This document shows, one piece after another, positions 1 through 9,539 of a stretch of 64,000 nucleotides of DNA. The position numbers and the translations under genes are program-made. The stretch is from an uncultured Alphaproteobacteria bacterium (GTDB lineage Bacteria; Pseudomonadota; Alphaproteobacteria; Rhodobacterales; Rhodobacteraceae), in contig CACBAM010000006.1 in the NCBI GenBank assembly GCA_902537215.1, positions 62,001 to 126,000 on the forward strand. The letters are read 5' to 3'. The notes below the pieces were generated by a model. It was not told the DNA's origin. It searched no databases and saw only the letters and a program-made list of their open reading frames with translations. The stretch's first letter is position 1. The number at the start of each line of letters is the position of its first letter.

Positions 1-1
1 G

Positions 2-1723
2 TGGTTTAAAGGAGCAAATGTAAACATAGTTTACGAAATTTTTAATAATTATCAAGAGATTAGAGATAATACTGCCATTTCCTTTCGCTCTGAGACCCTA
101 GGTGACGGAGTATTGACCTGGGAGGAGTTAATATCAAAGACAAATTCGCTTGTTGTAAAGTTTAAAGAACTTGGAGTCCAAAAAGGGGATCGCGTTGTCG
201 CAATACTTCCAAACACGCCCCATTCCCTGATTTCTTTTTGTGCAACTGCAAGCATAGGTGCAATTTGGTCTCTCTGTGCTCCAGACATGGGCGAAAACGC
301 AATTTTAGATCGATTCAAGCAAATAAAGCCCAAAGTGCTTATCTGTCAGGACAGCTATGTATATGCGGGTAAAATTATTAATAAAGTCAATAGTTTACGG
401 AATATAATAAAAAAATTACCATCGCTATCTGATACAATTCTAGTTAAAATTAAGGATAATTCATTAACTAAAAAGCAATTAGAATGGAACAATATAATGC
501 GTCTCAGGGGAGAAACCGAAATAGAGATGCTACCTTTTGATCATCCTCTTTGGATAGTATATTCCTCCGGTACTACTGGCAATCCAAAACCTATAGTTCA
601 TGGTCACGGAGGGATATTGATAGAGATGACAAAGCAATCTCTCCACATGGACATCACTAAAAATGACCATTTTTGTTGGCTTACATCCTCAGGTTGGATA
701 ATGTGGAATGTTCAGTTATTGGCTTTACTTAGAAAATGCTCAATTGCAATGTTTGACTTTGCTCCAAATTATCCAGATTTTTTAGAGGTATGGAGAAAAG
801 TTGATGAAGAAAAACTCACTTATTTTGGTGCTGGAGCAGCTTTCTTTACGGCTTGCATGAAATCGAACATTGTACCGAAGAATAAGTTTAATTTTGATAA
901 ACTTAGATCTTTGGGAGCAACTGGCTCGCCATTAAGTCAAGAAGGGTACAACTGGATATACCAGAAAGTTAAATCAGATATTTGGTTAGCACCTTTATCC
1001 GGAGGAACAGACTTCGCTGGCGCATTTGTAATCGGCAACCCGCTTTTAGATGTTAGAGAAGGAGAAATGCAATCGAAGTCCTTGGGTTGCTCAGTATATG
1101 CGTTTGATGACAATGGAAATTCTGTGGTAGGGAAGGTAGGAGAGTTAGTGTGCACAAAGCCTTTGCCTTCCATGCCACTCTATTTTTGGGGTGATAAACA
1201 AAATAAAAGATTAAAAGAAAGTTATTTTGAAACATTTCCAGGTGTCTGGAAACATGGAGATTGGATAGAATTCACTGATTACGGAGGGTCAGTAATATAT
1301 GGACGATCAGACGCAACAATAAATAGGAGAGGTCTTAGATTAGGGTCATCTGAGATTTATCGAGCTGTAGAAGCACTTTCAGAAGTAATGGATAGCGTTG
1401 TTGTTGACCTGGAATACTTAAACAGAGAAAGTAATATGACACTGTTTGTAGTTTTATATCCCGAAATCGCATTGTCTAACAGTTTAAAAGAAAAAATCAG
1501 TGGTGCGATAAAGAACTCCATATCAGCTAGGTTTATACCAGATAAAATCATAAAAATTAATGAAGTGCCAAGAACCTTATCTGGCAAAAAGTTGGAGGTT
1601 CCTATTAAAAAACTTCTACTTGGTTCAGACCCCAAAACTGTTGTAAACAGAGAATCTATGGCTAATCCTTCAAGTTTTGAGTTCTTTGTCACATATGCCA
1701 AAAACCAAACCTTTAAAGTTTAA
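2..1723 (+). CDS. Acetoacetyl-CoA synthetase, 3' part (5' end outside window)
   Basis: ANL-superfamily adenylating enzyme that would activate acetoacetate to acetoacetyl-CoA with ATP in the cytoplasm, feeding ketone-body or polyhydroxybutyrate carbon into acetyl-CoA. The frame is open from base 2, and upstream residues such as WFKGANVN match the family N-terminus, so the TTG at 113 is not the true start. 573 residues are visible against a usual length near 650. The phosphate-binding P-loop SSGTTGNPKPIVHGHGG is typical of acetoacetyl-CoA synthetases rather than acetyl-CoA synthetases. The C-terminal acceptor-lysine region reads PRTLSGKKLEVP, intact. The downstream genes are on the other strand. 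Family call is firm; substrate is inferred from family. Confidence 0.9.
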   Translation, partial: WFKGANVNIVYEIFNNYQEIRDNTAISFRSETLGDGVLTWEELISKTNSLVVKFKELGVQKGDRVVAILPNTPHSLISFCATASIGAIWSLCAPDMGENAILDRFKQIKPKVLICQDSYVYAGKIINKVNSLRNIIKKLPSLSDTILVKIKDNSLTKKQLEWNNIMRLRGETEIEMLPFDHPLWIVYSSGTTGNPKPIVHGHGGILIEMTKQSLHMDITKNDHFCWLTSSGWIMWNVQLLALLRKCSIAMFDFAPNYPDFLEVWRKVDEEKLTYFGAGAAFFTACMKSNIVPKNKFNFDKLRSLGATGSPLSQEGYNWIYQKVKSDIWLAPLSGGTDFAGAFVIGNPLLDVREGEMQSKSLGCSVYAFDDNGNSVVGKVGELVCTKPLPSMPLYFWGDKQNKRLKESYFETFPGVWKHGDWIEFTDYGGSVIYGRSDATINRRGLRLGSSEIYRAVEALSEVMDSVVVDLEYLNRESNMTLFVVLYPEIALSNSLKEKISGAIKNSISARFIPDKIIKINEVPRTLSGKKLEVPIKKLLLGSDPKTVVNRESMANPSSFEFFVTYAKNQTFKV

Positions 1724-1754
1724 AATTATTGTATTGTAGGTAGATGGGTTACTA

Positions 1755-2669
1755 TTACACTCTTAATATTGGTCTCGTTAAACAGGTAGGACCTCCTTCA
1801 CAACCAATGCACAAAGCGTCACCGTCGAACGTATAAACAGTAACTCCGTTTTTTTCTAGAGCCTTTTTTGTTCTAGGGCAGCCAGAGATCATCACACAAA
1901 TTCCAGGTTTAATAGCAAGCACATTAATATTTAGGCCTTCACTAGAAATGAACTCATCTTCTGGTGCTTCAATTAGCTCGTAACCTTTTTTCTCAAGTAA
2001 TTGTACTAAACCTACAGGCATAAGAGAAATGTACGCAAGAGCTTTTTTTTCATCAACTATACTGATGAGAGACATCATGTGTAGACAAGCCTCTCGTCCA
2101 AAAAAGAAAGGAAGATCAAAGGATACAACCTCCACATTAATTTCGCTTAAAATGCTTTTCATTTGTTCAATTGCAATTTGATTAGTTCTGAAGCCTTTTC
2201 CTATCACTAGGGTCTCTCTATCTAACCAAAACATATCTCCACCTTCAGCAATTGCCAATTCAGATAATTTTCCTATTATAGGAATATTATTATTTTTGTA
2301 GAACTCCTCATGGATTTTTTCTTCCCCTTTTCTAAGTGATTTCCCGGGTGATAACAAAATTGCTCCTTTTTGTGTCATAAATGATGGGTCATAAGTAAAT
2401 ATAGAGTCAGCGGTTTCATTGTGTTTGGGCGTCATCCATAAGATTTCTACATCCAAGCTAGTTAAGATTTTTATAAACGAAGAATAGTTGCTTTCTATCT
2501 TTGCGGGATCAAATGCTTGGCCATAGTGCCATTTATTAGGATCAGCTCTTTTTAAAGCCTCCATGGGTTTTAACATCCCTACAGTTTTAAGCCTACTAAC
2601 CATTGAAGAGACGCCAAATTCAGTTTTTCTGGAATATTGAGTTTTAATATTTTTCTTACCACGGAGCAT
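1755..2669 (-). CDS. Dimethylargininase / arginine deiminase-like amidinotransferase-fold hydrolase
   Basis: Member of the guanidine-modifying superfamily (COG1834-like), which hydrolyses arginine or methylated arginines through a cysteine thiol. Visible catalytic elements are EGGD at residues 142-145, the histidine of CLHMMS at residue 197, and the nucleophilic cysteine at 296 in GGPTCLTRPI near the C-terminus. The length of 304 residues is somewhat longer than classical DDAH (about 260). The substrate could be dimethylarginine, arginine or another guanidino compound; the sequence alone does not decide. It lies 46 bases downstream of a thioesterase gene on the same strand and may be co-transcribed with it. 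Confidence 0.8.
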   Translation of the reverse strand: MLRGKKNIKTQYSRKTEFGVSSMVSRLKTVGMLKPMEALKRADPNKWHYGQAFDPAKIESNYSSFIKILTSLDVEILWMTPKHNETADSIFTYDPSFMTQKGAILLSPGKSLRKGEEKIHEEFYKNNNIPIIGKLSELAIAEGGDMFWLDRETLVIGKGFRTNQIAIEQMKSILSEINVEVVSFDLPFFFGREACLHMMSLISIVDEKKALAYISLMPVGLVQLLEKKGYELIEAPEDEFISSEGLNINVLAIKPGICVMISGCPRTKKALEKNGVTVYTFDGDALCIGCEGGPTCLTRPILRV

Positions 2670-2715
2670 TTGTGCAACCTTAATTTCGGATTTGGTATTT
2701 CTTAAAATTCGTTAG

Positions 2716-3138
2716 TTACAGTCTAGCATACGTACAACTTATTTCTGCTGCTGATTTATTGGTCTCAATATCTTTTATGGTAATTCGACCTACGACAAGG
2801 CGCTGACCAAGCTTCAATATTTCTGTTTCTATTGAACCTCCTCCTCTTAGCAACGGTCGTAAATATTTACAAGAAATATCTACTGTGGTTATTTCTTGGT
2901 ACTTTCCGATTGCACTGATAACAGCTACGATCATTGCTGTATCTGCTGCACTAACTATAGCTTGGCCACAAATAATGTTACCTGCTCTTACTAGTTTTTC
3001 ACTGTAATTCAGAGTAAACTTACACTTTAATTCTGAGATACTATTAATTTGAAGATCTAAAGCTTGGATCCAGGGAGCAGTTACGCTAGACAACAAATTT
3101 TGCGCCTCCTTAACTCCAAAAGTTTTTTGTTTTTCCAA
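2716..3138 (-). CDS. PaaI-family hotdog thioesterase
   Basis: A 140-residue single-hotdog protein of the PaaI/YbgC type, expected to hydrolyse acyl- or aryl-CoA thioesters. The family pattern is visible in the segment RAGNIICGQAIVSAADTAM (the substrate-binding helix region) and in the later beta-strands beginning DISCKYLRPL. The start used is a TTG at 3136-3138; no better ATG lies upstream in frame. The substrate is unknown. It is the first gene of a possible two-gene reverse unit with the amidinotransferase-fold hydrolase. Confidence 0.75.
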   Translation of the reverse strand: MEKQKTFGVKEAQNLLSSVTAPWIQALDLQINSISELKCKFTLNYSEKLVRAGNIICGQAIVSAADTAMIVAVISAIGKYQEITTVDISCKYLRPLLRGGGSIETEILKLGQRLVVGRITIKDIETNKSAAEISCTYARL

Positions 3139-3377
3139 TCTATTAGGCCCGATCCATATTAGTTATTAAGTGTAGACTCAAAATTATTACTTCATTTATT
3201 TTTTTTTTAATATACTTGAATACGAGGATAGTGATATTTCGGCAAAAAGAAAAAGAATTTTTTTTGAAAATCTATTGCAAAAAAACTTTTAATCTTGCAT
3301 AAAACGTTATCGGATTGGCAATTATTATCTTATAGGTTTTTTATGACAACCTGTCTGATCAAGAGCTTGAGGCAAAA

Positions 3378-4694
3378 ATGAAATTCAAAGAAATTATTAA
3401 TGAAAAACTTAAAAGAAAGTACGAGTTCACGCTGAAAGCGTCAGATCTGAATAAAGAAGTCGATCAGCAGTTAGAAAAAGAGCAACCGTCTATTCAGATG
3501 AAAGGTTTTAGAAAAGGAAAAGTTCCCATAAGCCTATTGAAGAAAATGCATGGTGAGGCCCTTTTATCAGAAGCTATGAAAAGTGCTACTGACACAGCGG
3601 TGAAAGATCATTTTGAGAAAAAGGGAGATAAGCCAGCCTATGAGCCAAAGATAGATCTCATTAATAAAAAGTGGAAATCAGGAGATGATGTAGAGCTTTC
3701 TATTGAATACGAGTGTATGCCGGAGATTCCAAAGTTTGACCTTTCAAAGTTGGTTCTAGACAACTTGGTTGTAGAACCAGACAGGAAGTCTTTAGATGAT
3801 GCAATGAAGAGTGTACAAGAAAGTAGCCCCGAATATAAAGCAAAAAAGGAGGGTGCAAAATCTAAGAAGAAGGATCAAGTTATTTTAGATTTTGAGGGAT
3901 TTATAGAGGGTGAGTCTTTCGAAAATGGTTCTGGTAAAGACTTTCCCTTGGTCCTAGGCTCAAATAGTTTTATCCCCGGCTTTGAAGATCAATTGATTGG
4001 TGTACAAAAAAATGACGAAAAAACTGTGAAAGTTACTTTTCCAAAAAATTATGGTAACCAAGAGCTTTCAGGCAAAGACGCAGAGTTCAAATGTAAAATT
4101 AAAGAAATTTCAAGCCCAGTTTTGCCGAAGGTTAATGACGAATTAGCAAAGAAGTTTGGACTTGAAAGTCTTAAACAGCTTCAAGAAAACCTCGAGAAGC
4201 AAGTTAGAGACGAATTTGAATATGGTTCAAGAGTGTTACTGAAAAAACAATTAATGGATAAGCTTGAGAAAGAGCTAAAATTTGAATTGCCTGAGTCATT
4301 AGTGACAACTGAAGCTAATTCAATAGCTATGCATCAAGACAATAACAAAAAGAGCAATGACACAGATGAAATACCTAAGGTTTCAAAAGAAGACAAAAAA
4401 ATAGCTGAGCGTCGGGTAAGGGTAGGTTTATTTTTTGCTGAGTTTGGAGTGCAAAATAAGTTAGATTTATCCGAAACCGAATTGAACGCTGCGTTTGAGA
4501 AAGAGTCTATGAGATATCCTGGTCAGGAACAAGAGTATCTTAAGTTTATTAAATCCAATCCCCAAGCTCAGCAAGCCTTAAGAGGGCCCCTTTTTGAAGA
4601 AAAAGTAGTAAACAGCATACTTGAAGCTGTTACCCTAAAGGAAAAAAAGCTGTCTGTTGTTAAGTTCAAAGAACAAATGGAAAAGCTTAATTGA
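3378..4694 (+). CDS. tig: Trigger factor, ribosome-associated chaperone
   Basis: Cotranslational chaperone and peptidyl-prolyl isomerase bound at the ribosome exit tunnel. The N-terminal ribosome-binding signature GFRKGKVP is present near residue 43, followed by an FKBP-type PPIase domain (VILDFEGFIEGESFENG, roughly residues 165-250) and a helical C-terminal substrate-cradle domain. The length of 438 residues is normal. The start is supported by GAGG eight bases upstream. It heads a tig-clpP-clpX block, the usual order, so folding and degradation of nascent chains are encoded together. Confidence 0.97.
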   Translation: MKFKEIINEKLKRKYEFTLKASDLNKEVDQQLEKEQPSIQMKGFRKGKVPISLLKKMHGEALLSEAMKSATDTAVKDHFEKKGDKPAYEPKIDLINKKWKSGDDVELSIEYECMPEIPKFDLSKLVLDNLVVEPDRKSLDDAMKSVQESSPEYKAKKEGAKSKKKDQVILDFEGFIEGESFENGSGKDFPLVLGSNSFIPGFEDQLIGVQKNDEKTVKVTFPKNYGNQELSGKDAEFKCKIKEISSPVLPKVNDELAKKFGLESLKQLQENLEKQVRDEFEYGSRVLLKKQLMDKLEKELKFELPESLVTTEANSIAMHQDNNKKSNDTDEIPKVSKEDKKIAERRVRVGLFFAEFGVQNKLDLSETELNAAFEKESMRYPGQEQEYLKFIKSNPQAQQALRGPLFEEKVVNSILEAVTLKEKKLSVVKFKEQMEKLN

Positions 4695-4723
4695 ATTTTA
4701 GAGGATAAATACAAGGAGTAGTA

Positions 4724-5356
4724 ATGAAAGACGTTAATGATATATACATGAATACATTAGTTCCAATGGTTGTTGAACAAAGTGCTAGAGGTGAACGTGC
4801 TTATGATATTTTTTCAAGACTCTTGAAAGAAAGAATTATATTTATTTCAGGTCCTATACATGATGGAATGTCTACTCTGGTTGTAGCTCAGTTGCTTTTT
4901 TTAGAAGCAGAAAACCCAAAAAAAGAGATTTCTATGTACATTAATTCGCCAGGAGGAGTGGTGTCATCTGGCCTATCTATATATGATACTATGCAGTACG
5001 TGAGACCAAAAATAGCGACGATGTGCGTAGGTCAAGCAGCTTCAATGGGATCTCTTTTGTTGGCTGCCGGAGAACAGGGTATGAGATTTTGTTTACCAAA
5101 CAGTAGGGTTATGGTTCATCAGCCTTCAGGAGGTTTTCAGGGGCAAGCGTCAGATATTGCTCTTCATGCTCAAGAAATACTGGATCTTAAAAAGAGACTG
5201 AATATGATTTACGTAAAACATACTAATCAAAAAATAAGTTCAGTAGAAAAGGCGTTAGATCGAGATAATTTCATGACGCCAGAGCAATCTCTTGATTGGG
5301 GTATTATTGATAAGATTATTGACCGGAGAGAAATTGATCCTTCAGATAAGGGATAG
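4724..5356 (+). CDS. clpP: ATP-dependent Clp protease proteolytic subunit ClpP
   Basis: Serine peptidase forming the double-heptamer chamber that degrades proteins unfolded by ClpX or ClpA. The catalytic triad is complete: Ser107 in GQAASMGS, His132 in MVHQPSGG and Asp181 in DRDNFMT. The oxyanion loop SPGG is at residues 75-78. The 210-residue length is typical. An AAGGAG ribosome-binding site at 4713-4718 fixes the ATG at 4724. It lies 29 bases after tig and 62 bases before clpX. Confidence 0.98.
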   Translation: MKDVNDIYMNTLVPMVVEQSARGERAYDIFSRLLKERIIFISGPIHDGMSTLVVAQLLFLEAENPKKEISMYINSPGGVVSSGLSIYDTMQYVRPKIATMCVGQAASMGSLLLAAGEQGMRFCLPNSRVMVHQPSGGFQGQASDIALHAQEILDLKKRLNMIYVKHTNQKISSVEKALDRDNFMTPEQSLDWGIIDKIIDRREIDPSDKG

Positions 5357-5418
5357 TGAAAATTGAATTTTGATAAAAAAACTTGGCAGAATATATAAAC
5401 GTATTAATATGATTAATT

Positions 5419-6687
5419 ATGAGTAAGTCCGGATCAACATCTAATAAAAATACACTCTTTTGCTCTTTCTGTGGTAAGAGCCAGCACGAAGTGAAAAAAC
5501 TTATAGCGGGGCCAACAGTCTTTATATGTGATGAATGTGTAGAATTATGCATGGATATCATCAAAGAAGAAGTTAGGACAAATGAGGGTAAGGGTGCAAA
5601 GTCATCAATTCCAGCTCCAAAAGAAATTTTTGAAGTATTAAATGACTATGTAATTGGGCAGACTTCTGCAAAGAAAATTTTATCTGTTGCTGTTCATAAC
5701 CATTACAAACGAATAGGGTACTCACCGAAAAAGGGAGACGTTGAGCTTCAAAAATCTAACATTATGTTGATAGGGCCAACGGGGTGTGGCAAAACCCTCC
5801 TAGCTCAAACATTAGCTCGAATTTTAGATGTTCCTTTTACTATGGCAGATGCTACCACTCTCACAGAGGCGGGATATGTAGGAGAGGATGTAGAGAATAT
5901 TATTCTTAAGTTATTACAACAAGCTGATTATAATGTAGAGAAGGCGCAAAGAGGAATTGTCTATATCGATGAGATTGATAAAATAAGCCGTAAAACAGAT
6001 AATCCATCAATTACAAGAGATGTATCTGGTGAAGGCGTTCAACAAGCTCTTTTGAAAATTATGGAGGGTACTGTTGCGTCTGTGCCACCTCAGGGTGGGC
6101 GAAAACATCCTCAACAGGAATTTCTACAAGTTGATACTACAAATATTTTATTTATTTGTGGAGGTGCTTTTGCTGGTCTTGAAAAAGTTATTACTTCAAG
6201 AGGAGAAACCAAGAGTATAGGTTTTGGAGCTGACGTTAGTGGCCCAGACAGCAGGAAAATTGGAGATATTATCTGTGATGTTGAGCCCCAAGACCTATTA
6301 AAATTTGGGCTTATTCCTGAGTTCGTAGGAAGGTTACCTGTTGTGGCAACGTTGAATGATTTGAATATTGAAGCTATGATCAAAATACTAAACGAACCAA
6401 AGAATGCGCTTGTTAAACAATTTAAAAAATTATTTGAATTAGAGGGTGTAAAGCTAACTTTTACCGAAGAGGCCCTTAAAAGCATAGCAAATAAGGCAAT
6501 AAAGCGCAAAACTGGTGCTAGAGCTTTACGTTCGATATTGGAAAAGATTCTGTTAGACTCTATGTTTGATCTACCTTCATTACAGTCAGTAGAAGAAGTG
6601 GTGGTAAACGAGGATACTGTTGATAAAGACACTGAGCCATTAATGATATATAGCGAAAGTTCTGAAGAGCCCGCTTCTGCGTCTTAG
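5419..6687 (+). CDS. clpX: ATP-dependent Clp protease ATP-binding subunit ClpX
   Basis: AAA+ unfoldase that delivers substrates to ClpP. The N-terminal zinc-binding domain has four cysteines (CSFCGK and CDECVELC). Then come Walker A GPTGCGKT, the pore loop GYVGED, Walker [10 protein letters not shown] and the C-terminal small AAA domain. The 422-residue length is normal. In many alphaproteobacteria lon follows clpX; here the next gene is an NDUFA12-like gene 11 bases later, so gene order is rearranged at this point. Confidence 0.98.
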   Translation: MSKSGSTSNKNTLFCSFCGKSQHEVKKLIAGPTVFICDECVELCMDIIKEEVRTNEGKGAKSSIPAPKEIFEVLNDYVIGQTSAKKILSVAVHNHYKRIGYSPKKGDVELQKSNIMLIGPTGCGKTLLAQTLARILDVPFTMADATTLTEAGYVGEDVENIILKLLQQADYNVEKAQRGIVYIDEIDKISRKTDNPSITRDVSGEGVQQALLKIMEGTVASVPPQGGRKHPQQEFLQVDTTNILFICGGAFAGLEKVITSRGETKSIGFGADVSGPDSRKIGDIICDVEPQDLLKFGLIPEFVGRLPVVATLNDLNIEAMIKILNEPKNALVKQFKKLFELEGVKLTFTEEALKSIANKAIKRKTGARALRSILEKILLDSMFDLPSLQSVEEVVVNEDTVDKDTEPLMIYSESSEEPASAS

Positions 6688-6698
6688 GATCGAAACAA

Positions 6699-7091
6699 AT
6701 GGTTTTAAAAAGATTATTAAGGTTTTTATTTACTTGGTGGAATGGAACTACCGTTGGAACCAAATTGCACACATTTTTCAAAGGAAAAAAAGTTGGGGAA
6801 GATTATTTTGGTAATTTTTATTATGAGAGTAGAGATAAAAAAAATCGCTGGTGCATTTATTCTAATGAATCTGAGGCTTCAAAAATTAGTCCTGAATGGA
6901 ATAGCTGGCTTAGATTTATTTCAGCTGAAAGTCCAAAAGATAACTATACGACTTATAAGTGGCAGAAGCTTTTTAATGGTAACTTAACTGGCCTAGACAG
7001 TGCCTATAAGCCACGGTTACTGAGAACTAGTAGTTCAGAAGAAGTTTCGGATAGTTATCAATCTGACTATAAAGCATGGAAACCAGAGTAA
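6699..7091 (+). CDS. NDUFA12/B17.2-like accessory subunit of NADH:quinone oxidoreductase
   Basis: A 130-residue homologue of the mitochondrial complex I accessory subunit NDUFA12, found in alphaproteobacteria and thought to sit on the peripheral arm at the cytoplasmic face of the membrane. The family signature is clear: GTKLHTFFKGKKVGEDYFGN near the N-terminus, RWCIY with EASKISPEWNSWL in the middle, and WQKLFNGNLTG before the end. It sits 6 bases upstream of mlaD and downstream of clpX, away from any nuo genes in this window. Confidence 0.92.
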   Translation: MVLKRLLRFLFTWWNGTTVGTKLHTFFKGKKVGEDYFGNFYYESRDKKNRWCIYSNESEASKISPEWNSWLRFISAESPKDNYTTYKWQKLFNGNLTGLDSAYKPRLLRTSSSEEVSDSYQSDYKAWKPE

Positions 7092-7097
7092 TCAAAA

Positions 7098-7544
7098 ATG
7101 AAAGTTAATTTTCTTGACGCTTTTCTTGGGTTTTTGGTTTTGTTAATTACAGGTTTATTTCTTTTTTACGTATATGCAACTGTTGATAGTAGATTTTTCA
7201 AGAGTCATAACTTTCAGTTACATGCTCGCTTTGATAACGTTGATGGTATAGTGACTGGTAGCAAGGTGAAGATGTCTGGAGTAAATATTGGAACTGTTAA
7301 AAGTGTTTCTTTGGAACCAGATAATTTTTATGCCTCAATAACGATGGACTTTGATAAGGAATATAAATTTCCGGATGATACGGAAGCTTCTGTGCAACTT
7401 GAGGGTCTATTAGGAGGGAGCTATATATCGATCCTACCTGGAGGATCAGATGTCTTGTTATTGAACAATCAAGAGATCATTTATACTCAGGGCTCGACAA
7501 GCCTTTTAAATTTGATGCTTAAGTTTGCTAACACCGATCAGTGA
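7098..7544 (+). CDS. mlaD: MlaD-like MCE-domain lipid transport protein
   Basis: Periplasmic MCE protein anchored by one N-terminal membrane helix (about residues 8-28). In the Mla pathway MlaD hexamers bind the inner-membrane MlaFEDB complex and move phospholipids between the membranes. The MCE core is visible as ARFDNVDGIVTGSKVKMSGV followed by GTVKSV and later EGLLGGSYISILPGG. At 148 residues it is of the short type. No mlaE, mlaF or mlaC lies beside it. Its 3' end overlaps the convergent aat gene by 39 bases. Confidence 0.88.
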   Translation: MKVNFLDAFLGFLVLLITGLFLFYVYATVDSRFFKSHNFQLHARFDNVDGIVTGSKVKMSGVNIGTVKSVSLEPDNFYASITMDFDKEYKFPDDTEASVQLEGLLGGSYISILPGGSDVLLLNNQEIIYTQGSTSLLNLMLKFANTDQ

Positions 7545-8192
7545 CTTCATTTCTGCTTTGTAAATCAGCATTTCATCGATTATTACGCTATTAGGTTTGT
7601 TAAATTGTACTTTTTCAGAAGTTGACTTTTCAATTAAATTTAAAAACAGAGCTCTCGATATCTCTTTTGCTCCCATAGTTCTGAGATGATCAGTCATAAA
7701 TTGAACATCTAATAATAAAAATTGGTTCAAAGCTAACGTTCCCATTAATGCAATTAATGCTAATTTTGATCCATTTGAACTTGTTGAAAACATACTTTCT
7801 GCGAAAAAAACCTTGCCAATTGCTACTCCATATAGGCCTCCTTTTAATTTTTTATCTTCCCAAACTTCTATTGAATGAGCGTATCCTAGATCATGCAAGG
7901 TATTATAAGTAGATTTAATTGATTCATTTATCCAAGTCTCTTCTCGGTTTGCGCATTTTGAGATAGTCGATAAAAAATCATGATTTATGGAAAATTCATA
8001 TTTTTTTTTGCGGCATAATTTTTTAAGGCTTCTAGATATATGTAATTTTGAAATTGGTATTATTGCTCTTACTATTGGATTACACCAAAAAATCTGATTA
8101 TCATCATTATGGTTTCCCATTGGGAAAATACCATTCCTGTAAAGATTCATTAAGGTACTTGGGTTTATTTCGTTATGAGAGGAAGTAATCAA
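7506..8192 (-). CDS. aat: Leucyl/phenylalanyl-tRNA--protein transferase
   Basis: Adds Leu or Phe from aminoacyl-tRNA to proteins with N-terminal Lys or Arg, creating N-degrons for ClpS/ClpAP. Family marks include a WCNP segment near residue 36, EVWEDKKLKGGLYGV, FAESMFS and the C-terminal LLDVQFMTDHLRTMGA. The 228-residue length is typical. It starts immediately after the accC stop, with no spacer, so accB-accC-aat form one reverse transcription unit; this association is common in alphaproteobacteria. Confidence 0.93.
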   Translation of the reverse strand: MITSSHNEINPSTLMNLYRNGIFPMGNHNDDNQIFWCNPIVRAIIPISKLHISRSLKKLCRKKKYEFSINHDFLSTISKCANREETWINESIKSTYNTLHDLGYAHSIEVWEDKKLKGGLYGVAIGKVFFAESMFSTSSNGSKLALIALMGTLALNQFLLLDVQFMTDHLRTMGAKEISRALFLNLIEKSTSEKVQFNKPNSVIIDEMLIYKAEMKSLIGVSKLKHQI

Positions 8193-9539
8193 TTATTGAA
8201 CCTTTTTGGAAAGCCAGTGCTCAAGCCAATGTATATTATACTCCCCAGTCTTAAAGTCTTCTTCATCTATAATTTCTTTGAAAAGGTCCACTGTTGTATG
8301 GACTCCGTCTATAATAAGTTCGTCTAGAGCTCTTGATAACCTACTAAGGGCCAATGACCTGCTATCAGCATGCACAATCAATTTTCCAATAAGACTGTCG
8401 TAGAAGGGAGGAACCCTAAAACCATTATAAATGGCGCTATCCATTCTAATCCCAATACCTCCGGGAGAGTGGAATTCTTTTATATTTCCTGGTGATGGTG
8501 AAAAAGATGGAAGGCGTTCAGCGTTAATTCGACATTCTATTGCATGACCTTGCGGTTTAAGAGTTTCTTGAGAAAGGGACATACCCATTCCGGAAGCTAC
8601 ACGTATTTGTTCTTTTACTAAGTCGATACCAAAAACAGCCTCGGTTATTGGGTGCTCAACTTGTAGCCTAGTATTCATTTCAATAAAGAAAAACTCTCTA
8701 TTTTCATATAAAAACTCTATTGTTCCTGCACCTTCATACTTCATTTTACTCACTGCATCGGAACAAATTTTTCCAATTTTCGTTATCTCGTCTGGAGTAA
8801 CTCCTGGGCTTGGTGCCTCCTCTAGTACTTTTTGGTGTCTTCTTTGGAGGGAACAGTCTCTTGCTCCTAAATGTACAGCATTTCCTTTTCCATCTCCAAA
8901 GATTTGGATTTCAATGTGCCTTGGTTTTTTTAAGTACTTTTCCATATATATTGTATCATCATTAAAGCTCTTTTTTCCCTCTGATTTTGCTTGCAAAAAC
9001 AATGTCTCTAGTTGATCATCACTAGATATTATCTTCATCCCTATTCCACCGCCCCCGGCTGCGGCTTTTAATAGAACAGGAAAGCCTATTTTTTTTGCAG
9101 TAATATAAGCACTACCAACATCTTTGACTTCACCACTAGAGCCTGGAACACAAGGAATATTGAATGTTTCCATTTGGGCTTTTGCATTTATTTTGTCACC
9201 CATCGTATTAATGTGAGAGACAGAGGGACCAATAAATTTTATTCCATGATCTGCCACAATTTCTGCAAAATTTGCATTTTCTGATAAGAATCCATAGCCA
9301 GGATGTACAGCTTCACTTCCAGTAATTTCACATGCAGATATAATTGAAGGAATAGAAAGGTAACTTTTTGCGCTCTCTGCTGGCCCAATACACACACTTT
9401 CATCAGCCATTCGTACATGCATTGCATTTACATCGGCTTGGGAATAAACCGCTACAGTTTTTATACCCATTTCCTTACAAGTCCTTATTACTCGAAGAGC
9501 AATTTCACCTCTATTGGCAATCAAAATTTTCTTAAACAT
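8193..9539 (-). CDS. accC: Acetyl-CoA carboxylase, biotin carboxylase subunit
   Basis: ATP-grasp enzyme that carboxylates the biotin carried by AccB, the first step of fatty-acid synthesis. The N-terminus MFKKILIANRGEIALRVIR is canonical. The glycine-rich ATP lid KAAAGGGGIGMK and the biotin/ATP site MNTRLQVEHPITE are intact, as is the C-terminal domain containing ECRINAE. 448 residues is standard. It directly abuts accB upstream and aat downstream without spacer, suggesting translational coupling. The carboxyltransferase genes accA and accD are not in this window. Confidence 0.97.
   Translation of the reverse strand: MFKKILIANRGEIALRVIRTCKEMGIKTVAVYSQADVNAMHVRMADESVCIGPAESAKSYLSIPSIISACEITGSEAVHPGYGFLSENANFAEIVADHGIKFIGPSVSHINTMGDKINAKAQMETFNIPCVPGSSGEVKDVGSAYITAKKIGFPVLLKAAAGGGGIGMKIISSDDQLETLFLQAKSEGKKSFNDDTIYMEKYLKKPRHIEIQIFGDGKGNAVHLGARDCSLQRRHQKVLEEAPSPGVTPDEITKIGKICSDAVSKMKYEGAGTIEFLYENREFFFIEMNTRLQVEHPITEAVFGIDLVKEQIRVASGMGMSLSQETLKPQGHAIECRINAERLPSFSPSPGNIKEFHSPGGIGIRMDSAIYNGFRVPPFYDSLIGKLIVHADSRSLALSRLSRALDELIIDGVHTTVDLFKEIIDEEDFKTGEYNIHWLEHWLSKKVQ

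Noticed and set aside
3139-3377. Spacer before tig, examined for a tRNA or small RNA.
   Set aside because: No cloverleaf, no T-loop consensus and no GC-rich stem; it looks like ordinary promoter DNA.
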